From: Microlunatus soli
Lineage (GTDB): Bacteria; Actinomycetota; Actinomycetes; Propionibacteriales; Propionibacteriaceae
Assembly: GCF_900105385.1 (NCBI RefSeq)
Contig: NZ_LT629772.1
Span: 4,402,001-4,466,000 of the forward strand
Length of the DNA stretch: 64,000 nt
Reading direction: 5' to 3'
Below, piece after piece: positions 58,316-64,000 of this stretch (positions are counted from its first letter, which is position 1; each line of letters begins with the position of its first letter). The translations under genes and the position numbers were made by a program. The notes under the pieces were generated by a model. The model did no database searches, was not told the DNA's origin, and saw only the letters and a list, made by a program, of their open reading frames with translations.

Positions 58316-58496
58316 GATGGGCCAGACGCTAGACCGGACCGCCGACACTGTCGATCCGACGACCGTCCGGCCATTTGCACCCGACCGCGATCAGGATGTC
58401 GTACCAGTGGGCCGCACACCGGCCTCTCGGCCGTGACGGTGCCGCTCTTACGACAAAGCGTTCGCGGCTCCCTTCAGACCCACCGACCGCGCGACT

Positions 58497-58784
58497 CTAG
58501 AACGGCTCACGCTCGTTGCTGACCTCGTACGCCTTGACGGCGACTTCGTCGAGCGCGATGCCGGTCTCGGGAGCATGGGCCACGGTGCGCCAGGCCTCGA
58601 GCGAGTCCCAGGAGTCCCAACGCTCGAAGACGTTCACCCGGCCTTGATCGGCCGGGTCGGCCGTGATCGCCACGTCCAGGCAGCCGGGTGCCTCTCGTGC
58701 CCGTCGAACCAGGTCGACATGGGCTGCGACGTAGTCGTCTCGGCGTTCGGCCGCCACCCTCGCGTGTCCGGCGATGATCCACAT
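58497..58784 (-). CDS. Antibiotic biosynthesis monooxygenase (ABM) domain protein
   Basis: The 95-residue product is a ferredoxin-like dimeric alpha/beta-barrel domain: MWIIAGHARVAAERRDDYVA, HVDLVRRAREAPGCLDVAIT, RVNVFERWDSWDSLEAWRTV and GIALDEVAVKAYEVS. Proteins of this type oxidise quinones or degrade haem, or have no known reaction. The ATG at 58784 fits the usual first strand; codons upstream are unsupported. It is divergent from the kinase gene at 58891. Confidence 0.82.
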   Translation of the reverse strand: MWIIAGHARVAAERRDDYVAAHVDLVRRAREAPGCLDVAITADPADQGRVNVFERWDSWDSLEAWRTVAHAPETGIALDEVAVKAYEVSNEREPF

Positions 58785-58878
58785 CCTGCAGTCCCGTCTG
58801 TTGAATCGGCTCTTGCAGGTGCAGACCATTCCGATCGACGAAACTCATCGGGGTCGTCCGTAGTCTGTATGCGGTCAG

Positions 58879-58884
58879 TAGGCT
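58879..58884 (+). promoter_or_regulatory. -10 box of the kinase gene (leaderless)
   Basis: TAGGCT lies 6 nt before GTG 58891 (spacer GCGCGG). Confidence 0.45.
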
Positions 58885-58890
58885 GCGCGG

Positions 58891-59841
58891 GTGGCCGCCG
58901 CACACCCGCTGCTGACGTCGACGGTCAGGAGCGCCATCGAGGACGCGGTCTCGCACCATCTCGGACGCCGGTGGGTCACCGTGCGGTTCACCGACCTGAA
59001 CGATCGCGCGTCCCACGACTGCGGTGTGCTGCACGGCGAGCAGCTCTCGGTGTTCGCCAAGCTGGACCGAGCGCGCGGCGCCGAGGACAGGATCACGGCC
59101 GAGCAGAAGGTCCGCGCCGAACGCGACGGCCTGACCCTGCTGCAGGACCGGGCCGGGATCGCCGTCCCGACGCCGATCGGCAGCGGCCTGCTCGCCGTGG
59201 ACGACGGCATCGTGCTGCTCACCGAGGCATTGGCCGAGCGTCCACCCCAGGAACGGACGCCCGACGACTGGCGGGCGATCGGCCACGCCCTGGCCACCGT
59301 GCATCAGGTGCACGGCGAGCAGTTCGGGCTCACCGACTTCAACGGGTTCTTCGGTGCGCTGCCGCAGGACAACACACCGGTCGCGTCCGGCAGCTGGATC
59401 GACTTCTACCGCGAACGTCGGGTGCTGCCGCTGCTCAGGACGGTGGTCGACACCGGCCGCCTGCCGCGCGAGCCGGCCGCTGAGCTGGGTCGGCTGCTCG
59501 ATCGGCTGCCGTCGCTGTGCGGCCCCGAGCCGGCCCCGACGTTGCTGCACGGCGACGCCCAGCAGCACAATTTCGTCAGCTCCGATGCCGGCGCGGTGCT
59601 GGTGGATGCCGCACCGTACTTCGGGCACCCGGAGATCGACCTGGCGCTGCTGGACTACTTCCAGCCGGTGCCGGCCGACGTCTTCGACGGCTACCGGGAG
59701 TTCGCGCCGATCGACCCCGACTTCGTACGCCGCCGCGGGATCTGGCGGATCTTCGTCGACCTGGCCTGCATTGCCGTCGATGCCGGCGACTACGCGCGGC
59801 GGGCGCTGAGCAACCTGGCCGCTACCGTCCGATCCGTCTAG
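58891..59841 (+). CDS. Fructosamine-kinase/aminoglycoside-phosphotransferase-like kinase
   Basis: The 316-residue product has a protein-kinase-like fold used by APH/fructosamine kinases: a Lys-containing strand LSVFAKLDRARGA, WRAIGHALATVHQVHGEQFG, the catalytic loop LLHGDAQQHNFVS (Asp near 220), and LVDAAPYFGHPEIDLALL with the metal-binding Asp. FNGFFGALPQDNTPVASGSW is the signature of the fructosamine/ketosamine kinase branch. It probably phosphorylates glycated amines or a sugar; substrate unproven. Its stop overlaps the -10 box of the LysR gene. Confidence 0.85.
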   Translation: MAAAHPLLTSTVRSAIEDAVSHHLGRRWVTVRFTDLNDRASHDCGVLHGEQLSVFAKLDRARGAEDRITAEQKVRAERDGLTLLQDRAGIAVPTPIGSGLLAVDDGIVLLTEALAERPPQERTPDDWRAIGHALATVHQVHGEQFGLTDFNGFFGALPQDNTPVASGSWIDFYRERRVLPLLRTVVDTGRLPREPAAELGRLLDRLPSLCGPEPAPTLLHGDAQQHNFVSSDAGAVLVDAAPYFGHPEIDLALLDYFQPVPADVFDGYREFAPIDPDFVRRRGIWRIFVDLACIAVDAGDYARRALSNLAATVRSV

Positions 59842-59844
59842 GAT
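59839..59844 (+). promoter_or_regulatory. -10 box of the LysR gene (leaderless)
   Basis: TAGGAT overlaps the stop of the kinase gene (59839-59841 is TAG) and lies 6 nt before GTG 59851. Confidence 0.45.
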
Positions 59845-59850
59845 CGAGCC

Positions 59851-60723
59851 GTGGAACTGCGACAGCTGGAGCACTTCATCGCGGTGGCCTCGGAACAACA
59901 CTTCACCCGGGCCGCCGAGGCGTTGGTGATCTCCCAGTCCGGCCTGTCGGCCTCGGTCCGTGCCCTCGAACACGAGCTCGGCACCCCGTTGTTCACCCGC
60001 AGCACCCGCCGGGTCGTGCTCACCCAGGCCGGCCAGGCCTTCCTGGAGGAGGCCCGCCGGACGGTCGCCAGCGCCGCCGCAGCGCGGAGCGCGGTGGACG
60101 CCGTACGGGGTGTGCTGGGTGGCACGCTGAGCATCGGCACCGAGCAGTGTCTCGGCGTGGTCGACCTCGGCCGCGAGCTGGCCCGCTTCCGCAAGGATCA
60201 TCCCGGCGTCGAGGTCCGGCTCGGTTTCGAGGGGTCGGCCGAGTTGGTCGACCGGGTCGCCGCCGGACAGATGGACCTGGCGATGGTCGCCGAGTGCGGT
60301 GAGGCTCCTGCCGGCGTCCGCACCGTCCGGCTGTCCACCGAGTCGTTCGCCATCCTGTGCCATCCCGAGCATCGGTTCGCCGAGCTGAAGGGCGTCACGC
60401 TGGACGAGATCGCCGCCGAGCCACAGGTCGGCTTCCTGCCCGGCTGGGGTGCCCGGGTGCTCGCCGAACGTGCCTTCGCCGCAGCCGGTCTGCCGAGCCG
60501 GGTGACGATGGAGGTCAACGACGTGCACACCCTGCTCGACCTGGTCGGGCACGGGCTCGGCGTTGCCGTCGTCCCCGAACATTTCCGGCACAAGCGGCCG
60601 CAGACCCTGCGGACGGTGCCGATCAAGGGCGACGAGCTGGAGTGGAACGTCGCCATCGCGGTCCCCGAGCAGCCGGGCCCGGCCGGTCGGGTCCTGCTGG
60701 ACCAGATCCTGCAGGCGGTCTGA
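59851..60723 (+). CDS. LysR-family transcriptional regulator
   Basis: The 290-residue product has an N-terminal HTH (about 1-60: MELRQLEHFIAVASEQHFTR, AAEALVISQSGLSASVRALE, TPLFTRSTRRVVLTQAGQAF) and the substrate-binding domain (~90-285: VRLGFEGSAELVDRVAAGQM, FAILCHPEHRFAELKGVTLD). Effector unknown. It lies on the same strand as the kinase gene with only 9 bp between; it probably regulates a neighbouring gene such as the divergent ABM monooxygenase or methyltransferase. GTG start follows a -10 box by 6 nt. Confidence 0.92.
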   Translation: MELRQLEHFIAVASEQHFTRAAEALVISQSGLSASVRALEHELGTPLFTRSTRRVVLTQAGQAFLEEARRTVASAAAARSAVDAVRGVLGGTLSIGTEQCLGVVDLGRELARFRKDHPGVEVRLGFEGSAELVDRVAAGQMDLAMVAECGEAPAGVRTVRLSTESFAILCHPEHRFAELKGVTLDEIAAEPQVGFLPGWGARVLAERAFAAAGLPSRVTMEVNDVHTLLDLVGHGLGVAVVPEHFRHKRPQTLRTVPIKGDELEWNVAIAVPEQPGPAGRVLLDQILQAV

Positions 60724-60735
60724 CCGACCAGCCCG

Positions 60736-61569
60736 TCAACCGGGCTTGCGAGCCAGGACGCCGTACATCGTCACCGAGCAGAAGGCCTCCCCGGCGTCGA
60801 CGGCGCGGATCAGTTCGCTCTCGAAGTCGTCGGCCTCGTCGCGGGTCAGGGTGCCGTCGGCGATCGCCATCTCCAACTGGACGCGCAGCAGTTCCATGGC
60901 GCGCAGCGCCTCGTCGGACCAGACGATCAGGGTGCCGACGACGTCCGGATCGACCAGCAGACCGGCCCGGGCCAGTTGACAGCGCAGCAGCCGACCGGCC
61001 CGGGGATTGGGCAGCCGGCGGCGGAAGGCGGCGATCGCGCGGGCCACCACGCCGGGGCGGCCGACCGACACCACGAAGGTCTCCCAGTCGGTGTCGATCA
61101 GCACGACGCGGCCACCCGGTGTGAGGATGCGAGCGAACTCGTCGGCCGCAGCCTGCGGATCGTGCAGGTGTTGGAAGACCCGTTCGCAGGTCACCGCGTC
61201 CACCGATCCCGCGGCGAGCGGCAACGCGCCGGCGTCGCCGTCGATGATCCGGACCTGCTCCCGTCCGGCAGCCCGGCGCAGTGCGTGGCCGCGCAGCCCG
61301 GGATGCGGCTCGATTCCGTACGCCATCCCGTGTGCGCCGACCAGATCGGCCAGCTCCAGCAGCTCGGTGCCCAATCCGCAGCCGACATCGACCACCGTCT
61401 GACCGGGCCGTATCGACAGCTCGGCGCGGGCCCAGTCCCGGATCCGTCGGACGCCCGGCATCCGATCCTGGGTGCCGAGGATGTGCTCCAGCAGGTCGGT
61501 ATCGGACGCGACCTCGGGTTCGGCGCGCTCGAACGACACCTGGTGCAGGACCGGCTCGGTATCGGTCAT
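60736..61569 (-). CDS. SAM-dependent methyltransferase (class I)
   Basis: The 277-residue product starts at the ATG after GTGGGGAGGAC; longer upstream frames are unsupported. Motif I is TVVDVGCGLGTELLELA (59-75), then an acidic strand end GIEPHPG and a motif II-like DAVTCERVFQHL. ILTPGGRVVLIDTDWETFV is motif III. The C-terminal half is helical. It is of the UbiE/COQ5-like kind that methylates small molecules; no substrate can be assigned. It converges with the LysR gene, leaving 12 bp. Confidence 0.87.
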   Translation of the reverse strand: MTDTEPVLHQVSFERAEPEVASDTDLLEHILGTQDRMPGVRRIRDWARAELSIRPGQTVVDVGCGLGTELLELADLVGAHGMAYGIEPHPGLRGHALRRAAGREQVRIIDGDAGALPLAAGSVDAVTCERVFQHLHDPQAAADEFARILTPGGRVVLIDTDWETFVVSVGRPGVVARAIAAFRRRLPNPRAGRLLRCQLARAGLLVDPDVVGTLIVWSDEALRAMELLRVQLEMAIADGTLTRDEADDFESELIRAVDAGEAFCSVTMYGVLARKPG

Positions 61570-61634
61570 CGCGTCCTCCCCACGGTCCGACGGCTCGGTG
61601 TTCACCCTGCCGCCGCGATCCGGCTGTCGCATCC

Positions 61635-61644
61635 GTACTAGTAC
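61635..61644. promoter_or_regulatory. 10-bp palindrome GTACTAGTAC upstream of the methyltransferase gene
   Basis: Perfect palindrome about 66 bp before the minus-strand ATG. It could be an operator (for example TetR/MarR type) or a promoter element; nothing else supports either. Confidence 0.3.
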
Positions 61645-61718
61645 CGAATCTGCCGCGGGAGCACCGACAACGCAGGTTTGTGGCACGCAACGGCGAGAGC
61701 CGGACACGGAAAGGCAAA

Positions 61719-61782
61719 ATCCCGCCCTCGGGCCTCGACGCGATGGTGAGCCCGGTGGTGCGTCGAGATCCGGGGGCGGGAT
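61719..61782 (-). terminator. Hairpin with T tract after the aldo/keto reductase gene
   Basis: ATCCCGCCC...GGGCGGGAT and an inner CCTCGACGC...GCGTCGAG pair form a long stem around a ~20-base loop. Read on the minus strand, the stem ends in GGCGGGATTTTGCC, i.e. a short T run after a GC stem, the classical intrinsic terminator form for the reductase transcript. Confidence 0.6.
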
Positions 61783-61802
61783 GACCGTGGTGGTGAGTCA
61801 GC

Positions 61803-62795
61803 TCACCAGGCGTAGTCCTCCGGGGCGGTCTTGTGGCCCGGGAAGATCTGATCCAGTCGGTCCAGCGTGGACTGCTCCAGCTTGAGATCGACCGCTCGTA
61901 CGGCGCTGTCCAGCTGATCGGCGGTCCGCGGTCCGATGATCGGGCCGGTGATGCCCGGCCGGTGCAGCAGCCAGGCCAGGCCGAGGTCGCCCGGCTCGAC
62001 ACCGAGGTCGGCGGCCAGGTTCTCGTATTCGGTCAGTGCGTCACGATGGCTCTCCAGCGCATCCTTGGCGCGACCCTCGTAGCGCCGTACGCCGTCGCGT
62101 TCCTTCTTCAGCACGCCACCGAGCAGGCCACCGTTCAGCGGCGACCACGGGATCACGCCGAGGCCGTAGTGCTGCGCCGCCGGGATCACCTCGCGTTCGA
62201 TGTCGCGGACGATCAGGTTGTAGAAGGACTGCTCGCTGACCAGGCCGACGAAGTTGCGCTTCTCGGCGGCGGCCTGGGCCTGGGCGATGTGCCAACCGGA
62301 GAAGTTCGACGAGCCGACGTAGAGGATCTTGCCCTGACCGACGGCGACCTCGCAGGCCTGCCAGATCTCCTCCCACGGGGTTTCCCGATCGACGTGGTGG
62401 AACTGGATCAGGTCGATGTGGTCGGTCTGCAGCCGCTTCAGGCTCTCGTCGATGGCCCGGCGGATGTTCAGCGCGGACAGCCTGCCCGAGTTCGGCCAGC
62501 CGGCTTCCGGGGCACCCTCGTACGGCATGTCGCCGTAGAGCTTGGTGGCCAGCACGGTGCGCTCCCGCCGGCCGCCACCCTGGGCGAACCAGCTGCCGAG
62601 GATCTCCTCGGTCTTGCCGACGCTGACCTGCCGGCCGTAGACGTTGGCGGTATCGAAGAAGTTGATGCCGACACCGTGCGCGGTGTCCATGATCTTGTGC
62701 GAGTCGGACTCCGACGTCTGCGGACCGAAATTCATCGTGCCCAGGCAGAGTCGCGAGACGGAGAGGCCGGTACGGCCCAGATGCGTGTACTCCAT
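61803..62795 (-). CDS. Aldo/keto reductase
   Basis: The 330-residue NADPH-dependent oxidoreductase has the (alpha/beta)8 AKR barrel. The catalytic tetrad lies in INFFDTANVYG (D48, Y53), TVLATKLYGDM (K85) and LIQFHHVDRETPWEE (His). The C-terminal LHRPGITGPIIGPRTADQL binds NADPH. It resembles YghZ/Tas-like reductases of diverse aldehydes and sugars; substrate unassigned. It is divergent from the lipoprotein gene across ~118 bp that includes a weak inverted repeat, and is followed by a good terminator. Confidence 0.92.
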   Translation of the reverse strand: MEYTHLGRTGLSVSRLCLGTMNFGPQTSESDSHKIMDTAHGVGINFFDTANVYGRQVSVGKTEEILGSWFAQGGGRRERTVLATKLYGDMPYEGAPEAGWPNSGRLSALNIRRAIDESLKRLQTDHIDLIQFHHVDRETPWEEIWQACEVAVGQGKILYVGSSNFSGWHIAQAQAAAEKRNFVGLVSEQSFYNLIVRDIEREVIPAAQHYGLGVIPWSPLNGGLLGGVLKKERDGVRRYEGRAKDALESHRDALTEYENLAADLGVEPGDLGLAWLLHRPGITGPIIGPRTADQLDSAVRAVDLKLEQSTLDRLDQIFPGHKTAPEDYAW

Positions 62796-62913
62796 GACGA
62801 GCAGCCTTCCGCAGCCCGATCGATTAGTCCAACAGTGAAAAGTGCTGGAATTCAGAACCCGTATCGATCACCGGACGGCCGCACCTGGACCGCGGACCGG
62901 GCACCCTGGAGGG

Positions 62914-63387
62914 ATGCGACCTCCGTTGCCGCGTCTGACCGCGGTCCTGCTGCTGCTGGCGATGACGGCAGGCTGTGCGCTGGTCGACGGCAGGTCCGAG
63001 GTCGGTCGGCTGCTCACCTCGTGGTCACAGGCCGACGACCAGCGGATCACCACGGTGTCGATCGACGGCACGGTGGTGCTGGCCGACGATGCGGACCGGC
63101 AGCGATTTCTGGACCGGTTGCCCGACGAGTTGGACCGGTCCGCGGTCGAGGCGGCCGACCTGGACAGCGGCTTCCTGGTGCTCGGCGGCTACGGCAAATG
63201 CATGCAGCGCAGCCGGGTCTGGATGGACACCGATCGGACCGCGGTCTGGTTCGAGGTCTATGTGCCGCGCAAGCTCGAAGGCGTCAACTGCGGCTGGTCG
63301 CCGTTCACCATCGACGTCTGGCTGGTGCCGCGGGAAGAATTGCGGACGACACCTGCCGACCGGCTGCGGAACGGCGAACCCGGCTGA
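62914..63387 (+). CDS. Small secreted lipoprotein of unknown function
   Basis: The 157-residue product starts at ATG after CTGGAGGG. MRPPLPRLTAVLLLLAMTAG and a following C form a lipoprotein signal with the lipobox LLAMTAGC (Cys21), so it is anchored at the outer face of the membrane. The mature part has VSIDGTVVLADDADRQRFLD and GGYGKCMQRSRVWMDTD and three further Cys. No known domain recognised. It is upstream of ahcY but probably independent. Confidence 0.75.
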   Translation: MRPPLPRLTAVLLLLAMTAGCALVDGRSEVGRLLTSWSQADDQRITTVSIDGTVVLADDADRQRFLDRLPDELDRSAVEAADLDSGFLVLGGYGKCMQRSRVWMDTDRTAVWFEVYVPRKLEGVNCGWSPFTIDVWLVPREELRTTPADRLRNGEPG

Positions 63388-63425
63388 ACCGGATGTTCCG
63401 AGTTCCGATATACGCGCGCGCGGCT

Positions 63426-63431
63426 TAGGGT
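63426..63431 (+). promoter_or_regulatory. -10 box of ahcY (leaderless)
   Basis: TAGGGT lies 7 nt before the ATG, with TTCCGA (63403-63408) 17 bp upstream as a possible -35. The 51-bp gap leaves no space for an SAH riboswitch. Confidence 0.45.
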
Positions 63432-63438
63432 GACACCC

Positions 63439-64000
63439 ATGGATTATCGCGTCGCAGATCTGAGCCTGGCCGACTACGGCCGCAAGGAGATCACCCTCGC
63501 CGAGCACGAGATGCCCGGCCTGATGGCCATGCGGGCCGAGTTCGGGGACAGCAAGCCGCTGACCGGCGCTCGGATCGCCGGATCGATCCACATGACGGTG
63601 CAGACCGCGGTGCTGATCGAGACCCTGACCGCGCTCGGTGCCGAGGTGCGCTGGGCCAGCTGCAACATCTTCTCCACCCAGGACCACGCGGCCGCCGCCG
63701 TCGTCGTCGGCAAGGACGGCACGCCCCAGGATCCGAAGGGCGTTCCGGTGTTCGCCTGGAAGGGCGAGTCGCTGGAGGAGTACTGGGAGTGCACCGAGCA
63801 GATCTTCAACTGGGGTGACGCCGTCCCCAACATGATCCTGGACGACGGCGGCGACGCAACGCTGCTGGTGCACAAGGGTGTCGAGTACGAGAAGTCCGGC
63901 ACGGTTCCCGAGCCCGGCGCCGACGACCCGGAGGAGCTCGGCGTCATCCTGGCGCTGCTGAAGAAGTCGATCGGCTCCGGCAAGTCCCGCTGGGTGGAGA
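63439..64000 (+). CDS. ahcY: Adenosylhomocysteinase, N-terminal part (3' end outside window)
   Basis: The frame starts at ATG and stays open to the last base; 187 codons are seen of an enzyme normally ~470-490 residues. It reads [73 protein letters not shown] and [20 protein letters not shown], the typical SAH hydrolase N-terminal substrate domain with the Gln/Asp/Glu residues that bind adenosine. The enzyme splits S-adenosylhomocysteine into adenosine and homocysteine, driving methylation. The long insertion after DLLVHKG is typical of the actinobacterial/plant form. Confidence 0.95.
   Translation, partial: MDYRVADLSLADYGRKEITLAEHEMPGLMAMRAEFGDSKPLTGARIAGSIHMTVQTAVLIETLTALGAEVRWASCNIFSTQDHAAAAVVVGKDGTPQDPKGVPVFAWKGESLEEYWECTEQIFNWGDAVPNMILDDGGDATLLVHKGVEYEKSGTVPEPGADDPEELGVILALLKKSIGSGKSRWVE

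Noticed and set aside
58507-60591. Minus-strand frame of 694 codons across ABM, kinase and LysR genes
   Set aside because: It covers three well-recognised genes on the other strand or in another frame and shows no family motifs.
62838-62860. Operator between the aldo/keto reductase and lipoprotein genes (TCCAACAGT...AGTGCTGGA)
   Set aside because: Two of nine arm positions are mismatched and no promoter element fits it; too weak to list.
63388-63438. Possible SAH riboswitch before ahcY
   Set aside because: Only 51 bp separate the genes and a -10 box sits 7 nt from the ATG, so there is no leader to hold one.
1-64000. tRNA, rRNA, CRISPR or transposase genes
   Set aside because: No CCA-arm/anticodon layouts, spaced short repeats or DDE/serine-recombinase motifs were seen in any gap or frame. 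A tRNA scan would settle it.

Overview
The window is dense, high-GC coding DNA (I estimate about 68-70% G+C by eye) from an actinobacterium. WhiB, two LytR-CpsA-Psr (LCP) proteins, coenzyme F420 genes (cofD/fbiA and cofE/fbiB), a deazaflavin (DUF385) oxidoreductase, DUF3499, DUF5719 and a Ser/Thr kinase all point that way. The order whiB - fbiA - fbiB - manC with manB, DUF3499, Trm112-like and SIS genes resembles, from memory, the mycobacterial whiB2 neighbourhood. A member of Propionibacteriaceae (Microlunatus-like) is my best guess but was not tested. I saw no tRNA, rRNA, CRISPR array, transposase or prophage.

Layout. 0-11 kb: the 3' part of a TPR protein, a membrane Ser/Thr kinase, two secreted BNR/sialidase-like proteins, then on the minus strand RidA and a GH2 beta-mannosidase; together a glycan-degradation locus. 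11.0-15.1 kb: an eight-gene operon of Asp23/Gls24-type proteins with an AmaP-like anchor, an ECF sigma factor and a zinc-finger anti-sigma-like protein that itself carries an Asp23-like domain. 15.1-19.2 kb: acyl-CoA dehydrogenase, a cysteine-rich HTH regulator divergent from DoxX-like/folE, and a TIM-barrel isomerase. 19.2-21.8 kb: a secreted orphan protein, a degenerate-looking gap and a DUF222/HNH endonuclease. 21.9-30.5 kb: disulfide oxidoreductase, YjbR, diacylglycerol-kinase-like protein, two LCP proteins, an ExoA-like glycosyltransferase and a Tat-lipoprotein intradiol dioxygenase.

30.5-39.5 kb: a complete-looking myo-inositol catabolic operon (GntR regulator divergent from iolC - aldolase-like gene - iolB - iolD - iolE - iolG - iolA) with a good palindromic operator between the two transcription units and no transporter. 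39.5-56.3 kb: DUF385 oxidoreductase, YjbR, TIGR03089, manC, fbiB, fbiA, a 4-TM protein, whiB, a 1226-residue membrane glycosyltransferase, DUF5719, a metallopeptidase-like protein, DUF3499, manB, Trm112-like, SIS protein and a CDF transporter; manC and manB would make GDP-mannose for the envelope glycosyltransferase. 56.4-64 kb: aroQ, DUF2786, monooxygenase, kinase, LysR, methyltransferase, aldo/keto reductase, lipoprotein, and the start of ahcY running off the end.

The most unusual signals are not ordinary genes. The palindrome TGATCA is strongly over-represented (about 85 copies counted by eye against roughly 5 expected) and is often reached through otherwise rare CTT-GAT codons. Two ~160-bp palindromic elements show compensatory base changes between copies. 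A 51-52-bp tandem repeat carries GCGATATCGC. A four-codon leaderless upstream ORF ends on the manB start codon. The ECF sigma factor and its partner are embedded in the Asp23 operon. About ten genes share a (T/C)ANNNT box 6-8 nt before a start codon, suggesting leaderless transcripts, and I used this to choose several starts.
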